Assembly: GCA_902773395.1 (NCBI GenBank)
Contig: CACYEJ010000056.1
Span: forward strand, 1-14,587
Direction: 5' to 3'
From: an uncultured Ruminococcus sp.
Lineage (GTDB): Bacteria > Bacillota_A > Clostridia > Oscillospirales > Acutalibacteraceae
DNA: 14,587 nucleotides
Positions 1 through 6,552 of this stretch are shown piece after piece (positions within the stretch are counted from its first letter, which is position 1; the number at the start of each line of letters is the position of its first letter). The position numbers and the translations under genes are program-made. The notes below the pieces were generated by a model. The model saw only the letters and a program-made list of their open reading frames with translations. It made no database searches and was not told the DNA's origin.

Positions 1-265
1 AATTATTTTGTCTGAAATATTCTATTCTTTCGTTGAAAAAACGATTAGGCTCAATAAATATTTTTCTATAAGCCAGCAAAAATACAAATATCAGAAATCC
101 TGCAAGAATAAGAGCAGGCATTTCCAAAGGTGTTTTTGCCAAATTCATGGCATCAAGCATTATAAAACCAAAAACATAGAAAAATAAAAAAAGTAGTACA
201 AACCCTATTTTGCGAAAAGTATTTTTCAATTTACTGCCAAGACAATATTTTTTTAATCCATCCAT
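1..265 (-). CDS. Hypothetical two-helix membrane protein, 5' part only
   Basis: The frame opens with ATG at 265, reads 88 codons without a stop and leaves the window at its left edge, so the C-terminus is missing. A strong AGGAGG site lies just upstream (about 271-276, minus strand) with good spacing, and a consensus-like promoter precedes it. The visible protein starts with a short basic stretch (KKYCLGSKLKNTFRK), then a hydrophobic helix at about residues 20-38, a short loop and a second helix at about residues 51-66. A polar tail with RKIFIEPNRFFNERIEYF follows. I do not recognise the family; an inner-membrane protein with a cytosolic C-terminal part is the most that can be said. The start is supported by ribosome site and promoter, so the gene is probably real. 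Confidence 0.75.
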   Translation of the reverse strand, partial: MDGLKKYCLGSKLKNTFRKIGFVLLFLFFYVFGFIMLDAMNLAKTPLEMPALILAGFLIFVFLLAYRKIFIEPNRFFNERIEYFRQNN

Positions 266-266
266 A

Positions 267-303
267 AAAATCCCTCCTATTTCATTATTATACAAGGGAT
301 TTT
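267..303. repeat. 9-bp inverted repeat bracketing the -10 box (candidate operator)
   Basis: AAAATCCCT (267-275) and AGGGATTTT (295-303) are perfect reverse complements separated by 19 bp. The -10 box at 287-292 lies between the arms. One arm is in the promoter spacer, upstream of the expected start of transcription, and the other is in the leader next to the ribosome site. The mRNA could therefore not contain both arms, which favours a DNA-binding site over an RNA hairpin. Confidence 0.5.
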
Positions 304-315
304 GATATTTTTCAA
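287..315 (-). promoter_or_regulatory. Sigma-A-type promoter of the left-edge membrane protein gene
   Basis: On the minus strand TTGAAA (310-315) and TATAAT (287-292) are separated by exactly 17 bp. Transcription would begin near 280, giving a leader of only about 15 nt that contains little more than the ribosome site. Confidence 0.75.
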
Positions 316-477
316 TACATAATTTTCGAACTTAAAAATTTTATTTGTTTGAATACAAATCTTTTCGAGGAGGAGAACAACTGTAAGCAGGTTTTTCCTA
401 GTGAATTATTTTTGGTAATAACTAATCTAAAATCTTGAATAAACTTTAAATTCTAATTTTTATATTTCAATTATATC

Positions 478-1851
478 TTATGACTCCATAATAACTTTGA
501 CTGCTTGTCTTACAGATTTTACTCCGAACAGCTCAATATCCTTGTTGATATCCTTTGAAAGATTTTTCAAATTATAATATGGTAAAATACATCGTTTGAA
601 ACCTAAACGTGAAGCCTCATTTATTCTCTTCTCTGCCTGCGACACGGAACGTATCTCGCCTGCAAGTCCGATTTCACCAAAAGCTATAACATCATCGGGT
701 ATCGCAAAATCCTTTAGACTGCTTACAAGTGCCAATGCAACGCATAAATCCACCGCTCTCTCATCAAGCTTAAATCCTCCGACAACATTAACATATGTAT
801 CTGCACCGGCAAAATAATAACCAGCCTTTTTTTCAAGCACCGCAATCAGAAGATTCATTCTGTTGTAGTCAAAGCCTGTTGCCATACGTCTTGCCGTACC
901 ATAGCCGGAGTTGGTGGCAAGTGCCTGAACCTCTGCGAGAATAGGTCGTGAGCCCTCCATTGTGCAGGCAACGCACGTACCGGAAACTCCCATTGGACGT
1001 CCCGACAAAAGCATTAACGACGGATTCACAACCTCCTTTAAGCCCTGATAAGTCATCTCGAATACGCCTATTTCATTCGTAGAACCAAAGCGATTCTTCA
1101 CCGCCCTAAGTATTCTATACGTAAGCTGTTTGTCGCCCTCAAAGTACAGTACAGCGTCTACGATATGTTCAAGAACCTTAGGGCCTGCAATTGCTCCGTC
1201 TTTGTTTACGTGGCCGACAATGATAACCGGTATTTCCAGTGCCTTTGCCGTTCGCATAAGAAGATTTGTACATTCACGAACCTGTGTTACACTTCCCGGA
1301 GAAGAATTAAGCTGAGTTAAATTCATCGTCTGGATTGAGTCAATAATCACCAGATCTGGTTGAATGTTTTTAATCTGCTCGGAAACAATTTCAACATCTG
1401 TTTCCGTAAGTACAAGCATTTCACTTTTAACACCCAAACGATCTGCACGAAGCTTAATCTGACGTCGTGATTCCTCACCCGAAACGTAAAGTATCTTAAT
1501 CTGACCGCCGAGATTTTGACACACTTGCAGCAATATTGTCGATTTGCCAATACCGGGATCTCCGCCAATAAGTACAAGCGAGCCTTTTACAATACCGCCG
1601 CCAAGTACATTGTCAAGCTCGCCTATTCCTGTCTTATAGCGAAACTCATCGCTTGTCGTGATTTCGCCGAGTGTAAGCGGTTTTGAATAGGAGCCTACTG
1701 ATTTAACTTTCTGCTCCGCTGCCTTTGCTGCCGGAGTAATAATTTCTTCATTCATAGTATTCCATTCTCCGCAGCCGGGACATTTTCCGTACCACTTAGG
1801 AGATTCATATCCACACTCTGAGCAGATATATGCACTTTTTACCTTTGCCAT
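478..1851 (-). CDS. radA: DNA repair protein RadA (Sms), RecA-like ATPase with zinc finger
   Basis: RadA is an ATP-dependent DNA motor that helps process branched recombination intermediates in the cytosol. Numbered from the ATG at 1851 (457 aa, normal for the family), the protein has an N-terminal C4 zinc finger (Cys10, Cys13, Cys24, Cys27), then Walker A GGDPGIGKST at 96-105 and Walker B DLVIIDS at 166-172. The RadA-specific KNRFG motif is at 252-256, and a Lon-protease-like C-terminal domain follows (GGFKLDERAVDLCVALALVSS, GEIGLAGEIR). An upstream ATG at 1896 would overlap the amidase gene and add 15 residues absent from typical RadA proteins. The ATG at 1851 has the standard MAK start and a GGAAG ribosome site. 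It follows the amidase stop by 16 nt, so the two are probably cotranscribed. No clear terminator was seen downstream. Confidence 0.97.
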   Translation of the reverse strand: MAKVKSAYICSECGYESPKWYGKCPGCGEWNTMNEEIITPAAKAAEQKVKSVGSYSKPLTLGEITTSDEFRYKTGIGELDNVLGGGIVKGSLVLIGGDPGIGKSTILLQVCQNLGGQIKILYVSGEESRRQIKLRADRLGVKSEMLVLTETDVEIVSEQIKNIQPDLVIIDSIQTMNLTQLNSSPGSVTQVRECTNLLMRTAKALEIPVIIVGHVNKDGAIAGPKVLEHIVDAVLYFEGDKQLTYRILRAVKNRFGSTNEIGVFEMTYQGLKEVVNPSLMLLSGRPMGVSGTCVACTMEGSRPILAEVQALATNSGYGTARRMATGFDYNRMNLLIAVLEKKAGYYFAGADTYVNVVGGFKLDERAVDLCVALALVSSLKDFAIPDDVIAFGEIGLAGEIRSVSQAEKRINEASRLGFKRCILPYYNLKNLSKDINKDIELFGVKSVRQAVKVIMES

Positions 1852-1867
1852 TTGTCTTATACTTCCT

Positions 1868-2602
1868 TTATTTTTCATTATTTTTAATGCAGTCAAGCAT
1901 ACCGCAGTAAATAGAAAACGCCATTTGCTGCTGATATTCCTCCGAATTCAGCTTTGCTGTTTCTTCCGGATTTGAGAGAAATCCGCACTCTACAAGAATA
2001 CAGGGATTGTTGCAGTTATTAAGCAGATAAATATTAGAGCCTGCCTTTACAATTTCACGCTCGTTCTCCGGCTGTAAAAATCCTATTATTGACCTTCGCA
2101 TACAATCTGCAAGCTTTTCGCTTCGCTCATCGTTGGGCGAATAGAAAACCTGAGCTCCGCTGTACTTTGATTCACTGAATTTATTCTGATGAATACTCAC
2201 AACATAATCGACATTCTCTGAATTGTATAATTCAAGTCTTGCAGCCATATCTGAACGCTGTCTTTCCTTTAATGTTGGCAAAGTTTGATCACCCATTATG
2301 CTGTCATTGTCACGTGTCATCAAAACCTCAAAGCCGGACATTTCCAGATATTCTCTCAGATAATTTGAAATCGAAAGATTAATGCCTTTTTCTACAATTC
2401 CGTCATCACTTACCGCACCGCCGTCCTCTGCACCATGACCGGGATCTATTAGAATACAAATACTTTCAGAGGGCAGCTCTTCTACTGCATAGACATTTAT
2501 TTTCATTATAACAAAAATCAGAAGAAAAACCAACCCCAAAATGATAGCAATAAGAATTATGTAAAAAATAATGTTAAAGATACTTTGCTTCAATTTTTCC
2601 AT
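1868..2602 (-). CDS. cwlD: N-acetylmuramoyl-L-alanine amidase, CwlD-like (Amidase_3)
   Basis: This is a zinc amidase that cleaves the bond between muramic acid and the stem peptide. CwlD of spore formers makes the precursor of muramic delta-lactam in the spore cortex. From ATG 2602 (244 aa, close to CwlD length) there is one N-terminal membrane anchor at about 10-33, then DPGHG with zinc ligand His56, Glu71 in the IVEKG motif, His138 in the SIHQN motif and Glu205 in the LVECGFLSN motif. The complete Amidase_3 active site is therefore present, facing the cell exterior or intermembrane space. A GTG at 2614 extends the frame but lies inside the ribosome site, so it was not used. The TGAGGTG ribosome site is inside a leader hairpin. 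radA follows 16 nt downstream. Assignment to Amidase_3 is firm; the sporulation role is inferred from size, anchor and single-domain layout. Confidence 0.9.
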   Translation of the reverse strand: MEKLKQSIFNIIFYIILIAIILGLVFLLIFVIMKINVYAVEELPSESICILIDPGHGAEDGGAVSDDGIVEKGINLSISNYLREYLEMSGFEVLMTRDNDSIMGDQTLPTLKERQRSDMAARLELYNSENVDYVVSIHQNKFSESKYSGAQVFYSPNDERSEKLADCMRRSIIGFLQPENEREIVKAGSNIYLLNNCNNPCILVECGFLSNPEETAKLNSEEYQQQMAFSIYCGMLDCIKNNEK

Positions 2603-2611
2603 ATTAAAATA

Positions 2612-2644
2612 CACCTCAATAAATACTATTCATTTACTGAGGTG
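2612..2644 (-). promoter_or_regulatory. Leader hairpin that buries the amidase ribosome binding site
   Basis: The arms at 2612-2624 and 2632-2644 are 13 bp long with a 7-nt loop. Twelve positions are Watson-Crick pairs and the remaining one is a G-U pair in the minus-strand RNA. The whole TGAGGTG ribosome site of the amidase (2612-2618) lies in the 3' arm, 9 nt before the ATG. Folded RNA would block translation initiation. It could also act as a weak terminator after the coiled-coil gene, but the following TATTTTAAT is a poor U-run. Confidence 0.55.
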
Positions 2645-2717
2645 CATAGAACTTTTTTATTAAAAGCTGCTTAAACTTTTATGATACACTTCCCAATCGG
2701 AAAAATCACCCATTAAA

Positions 2718-3359
2718 TCAATCCACATAATTTCCGTTGACAAGTTTTTCATCACTGCGTGTGAGCGACAAATCATCAAAGGAATTATTATACTCCTGAA
2801 TATTATTAACTTTATAAAAGCCGCTTTTGATTATACCAAGATATGAGGTATGCTTGTTAAGCAAATCAATCATAAGCTGAATTTCTTCATCAACGTCATT
2901 CTGTTCTGGATTCTCCTGCTTGCTCATATTATCCATGTCGAGTTTCATCTTGGCAATATCTCTCAGAACATAATCAATAACAGTAACTGCGTCCATGCTT
3001 TTTTCACGAACCTCGTCCATAAGCTGTAAGGACTGCTTCTTCATTTCTGCCTTAGCTTCCGTTACCGTATCGTAAATTGTTCTGTACTTTTCAAAATTCA
3101 CCTTCAAAATGTCGATTTCCTCAGACAACTTTGCTTTATCCTTAGCAAGCTCCGCAATCTTTTCAGAGTAAAACTTTTTGTCGTTTTCAAGCTCGGTCTT
3201 ATACATTCCCGCTTGGTCAACAGACTGCTTTACACTCTCATACAGCCGTGAGTTATCCTTTTTGAGCCTTAGGATCTCGCTGCTTTTCTCTTCCAGCTCA
3301 TATTCAAGCCTCATAACCTTTTCGTTTAATTCCTGCAATTTATCTTCATATTCTGACAT
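2718..3359 (-). CDS. Coiled-coil protein of unknown function
   Basis: The product is 213 aa from ATG 3359, which has a GAGGTG site 6 nt upstream. A GTG at 3368 lies within that site and was rejected. Residues 1 to about 150 are highly charged with continuous heptad-like spacing of Leu, Ile and Met, predicting a long coiled coil. After an acidic Asn/Gln/Glu-rich linker at about 146-155 comes a shorter helical segment (IQLMIDLLNKHTSYLGI), then a polar tail. There is no signal peptide, membrane helix or recognisable catalytic motif. Length and layout recall DivIVA- or GpsB-like scaffold proteins, but the typical N-terminal membrane-binding motif is not visible, so this name is not applied. It lies 115 nt upstream of the amidase gene on the same strand and may share its transcript. 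Confidence 0.8.
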   Translation of the reverse strand: MSEYEDKLQELNEKVMRLEYELEEKSSEILRLKKDNSRLYESVKQSVDQAGMYKTELENDKKFYSEKIAELAKDKAKLSEEIDILKVNFEKYRTIYDTVTEAKAEMKKQSLQLMDEVREKSMDAVTVIDYVLRDIAKMKLDMDNMSKQENPEQNDVDEEIQLMIDLLNKHTSYLGIIKSGFYKVNNIQEYNNSFDDLSLTRSDEKLVNGNYVD

Positions 3360-3434
3360 ATAATCCACCTCTTTTATATAAATCGTATATTATCAATTCG
3401 CAAAATATTCAGAATAAATTTCTACTACAATTTG

Positions 3435-3463
3435 ATTATATCAAAAAATACATAAAATTACAA
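3435..3463 (-). promoter_or_regulatory. Sigma-A-type promoter of the coiled-coil gene
   Basis: On the minus strand TTGTAA (3458-3463) and TATAAT (3435-3440) are spaced by 17 bp. The expected start of transcription is near 3428, giving a leader of about 68 nt. It is the only promoter I could recognise for the coiled-coil, amidase and radA genes. Confidence 0.65.
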
Positions 3464-3526
3464 TAGTTATTGAAAAATTTATGTTGTTTTTTTATATTTT
3501 ATTTTTATAAACTTTTATTTTGCCTA

Positions 3527-3555
3527 TTGACATTCACTAGCAGATGTTGTATAAT
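3527..3555 (+). promoter_or_regulatory. Consensus sigma-A promoter of the abrB-acyltransferase unit
   Basis: TTGACA (3527-3532) and TATAAT (3550-3555) are separated by 17 bp, a perfect match to consensus. Transcription should start near 3562, about 127 nt before the abrB start codon. Confidence 0.85.
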
Positions 3556-3563
3556 AAGTATGA

Positions 3564-3581
3564 AAAGTATAACAATACTTT
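3564..3581 (+). repeat. 7-bp inverted repeat at the abrB transcription start
   Basis: AAAGTAT (3564-3570) and ATACTTT (3575-3581) are perfect reverse complements with a 4-base AACA loop. The dyad lies immediately downstream of the -10 box, where a repressor site or a 5'-end RNA hairpin would be expected. Confidence 0.4.
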
Positions 3582-3688
3582 CTAAGGTATACTGAACAGG
3601 CAGAGTAATGCTGCAAATGTTCATGCACCATAAAACAATCGCAGCAGCTAGACTGAATGTAGGTTAATAAAAATCGGAGGTGCTATTT

Positions 3689-3910
3689 ATGAAAAAAAAT
3701 AGTGAAAAAAACAAGTATGCAGGTGTATGCAAGGTTGGCGAAAAAGGTCAGATCGTCATTCCCAAAGCAGTAAGAGATATGTTTGACATTAATCCGGGTG
3801 ATTCAGTGATTGTACTTTGCGATAAAAAAAAAGGTATTGCTATTGTGAAATCAGAAATAATCACTGATCTTGCAGACAGTATTCTCGGCGGTTCAAGTGA
3901 TGATGAATAG
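3689..3910 (+). CDS. AbrB/MazE/SpoVT-family DNA-binding regulator
   Basis: This small cytosolic transcription factor has 73 aa from ATG 3689. The GTG at 3680 is part of the GGAGGTG ribosome site and was rejected. Residues about 11-57 form the swapped-hairpin AbrB fold, with the recognisable core KVGEKGQIVIPKAVRDMF followed by INPGDSVIVL. Such proteins bind DNA as dimers. The remainder is a short helix and an acidic tail ending in SSDDE. An antitoxin (MazE-like) role is unlikely because no toxin gene is adjacent. The acyltransferase gene follows after 19 nt, so the two form an operon behind a consensus promoter. The regulator may control its own operon and the divergent coiled-coil gene. Confidence 0.93.
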   Translation: MKKNSEKNKYAGVCKVGEKGQIVIPKAVRDMFDINPGDSVIVLCDKKKGIAIVKSEIITDLADSILGGSSDDE

Positions 3911-3929
3911 AAATTAGAGGAGTATAGCT

Positions 3930-5039
3930 ATGAGTGAAAGAAAACATTACTTGGACAATATTAGATGGATTACAGTAATTATTGTAATTATTTACCACAT
4001 AATTTATATGTTTAATTGCAGCGGAGTTTTTAACAACTTTCCAATAGAAAGCGACTATCCGATTCTGGACAGCTTTTGTGTGTTTGTGTATCCGTGGTTC
4101 ATGTGTCTGCTTTTTATAGTATCGGGCATCTCAAGCCGGCTTGCACTTTCAAAACGAACCACTAAAGAGTTCATAAGGGATCGCCGCAAAAGAATACTTC
4201 TTCCGTCAATCTGCGGCATCTTTATTTACGGCTGGATTGCTACATATATAACAAACCAATTTACCGATACATTTGATGGCAACGGTGACAACATACCGGC
4301 GATAGCAAAATATATTATCTATGCACTGTTTGGAATTGGTCCGCTCTGGTTTGCTCATGTTGTGTTTGTGGGTTCATTGCTGCTGATAATAGTCAAGAAA
4401 ATTGACAAAGATGATAAGTTCTGGAACAAATGCGGAAACACAGGTTATATTGTTTTGCTGCTTTTGACAGCGGCAGTTTGGGGCAGCTCATTCATTCTGA
4501 ATGCTCCTCTAATTGAGGTTTATAGATTCGGCATATACCTGTTTATGTTCTTCCTTGGATACTTTGTATTTTCACATGATGAGGTTATTGAAAAGCTAAA
4601 AAAAATTGCTGTTCCGCTTGGCATTGCAGCATTAGCAGCCGGTATCGGATACACTGTATTCTACTATGGCAAAGACTATACGCAAAAGGCTATTCTGAAA
4701 GGTGCATTTACTAATATATATCTATGGCTTATGTGTCTTGCTGTTTTGGGAATCAGTGCAAGATTCCTGAATTTCAACAATAAGTTTACGAGTTATATGA
4801 ACAAAAATAATTTTGCGTTCTATGTACTCCATTACACTGTACTTGTTGTATCGGCATACCTGAGCGTAACATATGTAAAGCCTACTGTATTTGCAGTGAA
4901 CTATATTGTAATGATAGTAAGTTCATTGACGATACTTCCCCTATTAACTGAGATTATAAAGAGAATCCCTGTTCTAAGAAAAATCGTTCTTGGAATATCA
5001 AAACAAAAAAATCAAAAGAAAAATAATTTAAAAATGTGA
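3930..5039 (+). CDS. Integral-membrane acyltransferase (Acyl_transf_3 family)
   Basis: Family members transfer acyl groups, commonly acetyl or succinyl, onto cell-surface polysaccharides, glucans or lipids at the membrane. The 369-aa product has the family signature at its N-terminus: an LDNIRW motif around residues 8-13 and the conserved His23 in a first membrane helix (IIYHIIY). A cytosolic basic loop, FIRDRRKRILLP, follows the second helix. About ten hydrophobic segments span the protein, and the C-terminal tail is Lys/Asn-rich. A GAGGAG site precedes ATG 3930. The gene is second in an operon with the AbrB regulator and ends in a terminator that overlaps the stop codon. The substrate cannot be told from sequence; an OpgC-like or surface-glycan O-acyltransferase would fit. 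Confidence 0.88.
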   Translation: MSERKHYLDNIRWITVIIVIIYHIIYMFNCSGVFNNFPIESDYPILDSFCVFVYPWFMCLLFIVSGISSRLALSKRTTKEFIRDRRKRILLPSICGIFIYGWIATYITNQFTDTFDGNGDNIPAIAKYIIYALFGIGPLWFAHVVFVGSLLLIIVKKIDKDDKFWNKCGNTGYIVLLLLTAAVWGSSFILNAPLIEVYRFGIYLFMFFLGYFVFSHDEVIEKLKKIAVPLGIAALAAGIGYTVFYYGKDYTQKAILKGAFTNIYLWLMCLAVLGISARFLNFNNKFTSYMNKNNFAFYVLHYTVLVVSAYLSVTYVKPTVFAVNYIVMIVSSLTILPLLTEIIKRIPVLRKIVLGISKQKNQKKNNLKM

Positions 5040-5069
5040 CGAGCAGTTTTTATATCTGCTCGTCTTTTT
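5038..5069. terminator. Intrinsic terminator after the acyltransferase, possibly bidirectional
   Basis: GACGAGCAG (5038-5046) and CTGCTCGTC (5056-5064) form a perfect 9-bp stem with a 9-nt loop, followed by TTTTT (5065-5069). The first two bases of the stem belong to the TGA stop codon. Read on the minus strand the stem is followed by ACATTTTTAAATTATTTTT, so it can also stop transcription from the ribonuclease Z gene. Confidence 0.88.
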
Positions 5070-5082
5070 GTATGATAAAATA

Positions 5083-5988
5083 TTATTCAAATCTCAATTC
5101 AATCATTTCCAAATCATTTGGAATCAATGTATTCTCAAATATGTTTGCAGCCAATTCTGTATATTCCTTTGGGTCACTTAATGACGGACTGAAATGAGTA
5201 AGCCACAAACGTTTTACATATGCGGATTTAGCTGTTTCTAAGGCTTCACGAAACATCATATGCTTATTGATAATCGCCTTTTCATATTTATCATCATCAG
5301 CATACATACCCTCGCATATGAATAAATCAGAGTTTAAAGCAAAATCTGTCATATTCCCCGTAGGACGTGTATCTGTACAATATGTTACTTTAAGACCTTT
5401 TCTCTGTTCGCCAAGAACCTGCTGCGGTGAATATGTTACACCACCTGTTTCGACCGTTTCGCCATTTTGCAGAATTCCCCAATACTTCTGAGGAATATTT
5501 AATTCTAATGCCTTTTGCGGATTAAATTTCCCCTGACGGTCTATACTGATACTGTAACCGTAACAGGGCATACTATGGTTTAGGAGTATAGCTTCAATTC
5601 TCAGTTCATTCAATTTAAAACACTCATAGCTTCCGGTGATTTCCGTAAAGCTGATTTCAAAAGGGAGCTCCGGTGCAATCACGCATAAAGATTTCACTAC
5701 AGTTTCAATCCCCTTTCCCCCGACTATCATAACAGGCTCGGTCCGTTCGGATTTTCCAATGGAAAGCAGCAGCCCCGGAAGCCCTGCTATATGATCAGCG
5801 TGAAAATGTGTTATGAGTATAGTATCTATTTTTTTTAGGCTAAAGCCGCTTTTTCTAATCATGACCTGAGTTCCCTCACCGCAGTCGATTAGAATATTTT
5901 TGCCTTTATATCTAACAATCAGAGATGTAAGTGCCCTATCAGGCATGGGCATTGTCCCTCCTGTTCCGAGCAAACATATATCAAGCAT
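5083..5988 (-). CDS. rnz: Ribonuclease Z (tRNA 3' endonuclease)
   Basis: RNase Z removes the 3' trailer of tRNA precursors, mainly those without an encoded CCA end, using a two-zinc metallo-beta-lactamase site. The 301-aa product is of normal length for the short bacterial form. Visible ligands are the HFHADH motif (His61, His63, Asp65, His66), His138 in the LLNHSMPCYGY segment, Asp206 in YCTDTRP and His265 in LTHFS. His243 (NKHMM) is at the place of the family's catalytic HEAT/HST histidine. The region between about 150 and 195 is the flexible arm that binds the tRNA elbow. ATG 5988 has a GGAG site 9 nt upstream and a good promoter. The gene stands alone, converging on the acyltransferase gene. 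Confidence 0.96.
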   Translation of the reverse strand: MLDICLLGTGGTMPMPDRALTSLIVRYKGKNILIDCGEGTQVMIRKSGFSLKKIDTILITHFHADHIAGLPGLLLSIGKSERTEPVMIVGGKGIETVVKSLCVIAPELPFEISFTEITGSYECFKLNELRIEAILLNHSMPCYGYSISIDRQGKFNPQKALELNIPQKYWGILQNGETVETGGVTYSPQQVLGEQRKGLKVTYCTDTRPTGNMTDFALNSDLFICEGMYADDDKYEKAIINKHMMFREALETAKSAYVKRLWLTHFSPSLSDPKEYTELAANIFENTLIPNDLEMIELRFE

Positions 5989-6036
5989 TTGTGTACTCTC
6001 CGTTTCTTACCTGCAATTTTTCTATGATATAGACAT

Positions 6037-6065
6037 ATTATAATATGATAAAAACGAAAAGTCAA
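6037..6065 (-). promoter_or_regulatory. rnz: Sigma-A-type promoter of rnz
   Basis: On the minus strand TTGACT (6060-6065) and TATAAT (6037-6042) are spaced by 17 bp. The -10 box sits inside a perfect 14-bp palindrome, CATATTATAATATG (6033-6046). The expected leader is about 40 nt. Confidence 0.75.
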
Positions 6066-6078
6066 TATATGTTATTTA

Positions 6079-6106
6079 GGGGACATTCAAAAAACAGAAC
6101 GTCCCC
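6079..6106. repeat. GGGGAC/GTCCCC imperfect palindrome
   Basis: GGGGAC (6079-6084) and GTCCCC (6101-6106) are a perfect 6-bp inverted repeat. One mismatch further in, TTC (6086-6088) pairs with GAA (6097-6099). The GC-rich arms stand out from the AT-rich surroundings. On the plus strand CTTTT follows, but no plus-strand gene ends here. On the minus strand it lies between the lipoprotein stop codon and the rnz promoter, where it could serve as a terminator without a U-run. The form resembles extragenic palindromes spread by REP-type transposases, which is inference. Confidence 0.5.
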
Positions 6107-6130
6107 CTTTTCAAGAATTGCGTAATTGTA

Positions 6131-6538
6131 TTAATAATTTACAGTATCCGTATTATTTGTCATATCCTCTATACCGGAAGCAACTGTGTCACCGAGGTTC
6201 TCCACACCGTTTGTTACATCGTTAATACCATTGCCAACAGTATTTCCGATGTCACCGATCAGGCTGTCATCATCAGGGTTACGATCATGGTTACGATCGT
6301 AGTTGTCGTTGTAGGTATTGTTATTTTCAACTACAACATCACGGTTTACAGCGGAAGCCGCCGAATCATTTCCCTCTACAGCACTTCTTTCGGAAGCTGT
6401 CAGTCTGTCTGCCTCGTTAGTTCTTGAAACTACAGCGGCTGATGAATTATCGTTCACTTTGCCATCTCTTGTGTTACAGCCTGTAAATGCTGCAATAATT
6501 GTCAGCATACAAGCCGCAGCAGCTAATGTTCTTTTCAT
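6131..6538 (-). CDS. Small Asn/Asp-rich putative lipoprotein
   Basis: The product is 135 aa from ATG 6538, with GGAGTG 6 nt upstream; a GTG at 6547 lies in that site and was rejected. It opens with a lipoprotein signal: KR, a hydrophobic stretch and FTGC with Cys21 as the expected lipidated residue, so it should be anchored to the outer face of the membrane. The mature part is polar and low in complexity. A Ser/Ala/Glu section comes first, then an Asn/Asp/Arg stretch around YDRNHDRNPDDD. The gene shows a 12-bp direct repeat here (GGTTACGATC at 6277-6286 and 6289-6298, plus strand). The C-terminal third is built from Gly-Asn-Val-Asn-Asp-like amphipathic repeats (IGNTVGNGINDVTNGVENLG). No family was recognised. 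It follows the MscS gene after a long hairpin and may belong to the same operon. Confidence 0.8.
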   Translation of the reverse strand: MKRTLAAAACMLTIIAAFTGCNTRDGKVNDNSSAAVVSRTNEADRLTASERSAVEGNDSAASAVNRDVVVENNNTYNDNYDRNHDRNPDDDSLIGDIGNTVGNGINDVTNGVENLGDTVASGIEDMTNNTDTVNY

Positions 6539-6552
6539 ATTTATCACTCCAT

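Larger units (their letters stand above)
3360..3688. other. Divergent AT-rich intergenic region between coiled-coil and abrB genes
   Basis: This 329-bp stretch has no gene. It holds the two back-to-back promoters, a roughly 60-bp block between them made almost only of A and T (about 3464-3523), a small dyad at the abrB start of transcription, and an abrB leader of more than 100 nt. AbrB-type proteins favour AT-rich, bent DNA, so autoregulation from here is plausible but unproven. Confidence 0.6.

Noticed and set aside
366..400. Strong AGGAGGAG ribosome-like site on the plus strand
   Set aside because: No ATG, GTG or TTG at a suitable distance opens a credible frame; a TAA follows shortly after. 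The 316-477 stretch otherwise shows only AT-rich sequence and no clear terminator for radA.
1852..1896. Extended radA start at 1896 or 1878
   Set aside because: The extra residues overlap the amidase gene and are not part of known RadA N-termini; the ATG at 1851 has its own ribosome site and standard MAK start.
2613..2660. Plus-strand reading of the amidase leader hairpin as a terminator (TTTTTT a few bases later)
   Set aside because: No plus-strand gene lies upstream, and the T-run is separated from the stem by eight bases.
3680..3910. AbrB protein as antitoxin of a toxin-antitoxin pair
   Set aside because: The downstream gene is a membrane acyltransferase and no small toxin frame with ribosome site is next to it.
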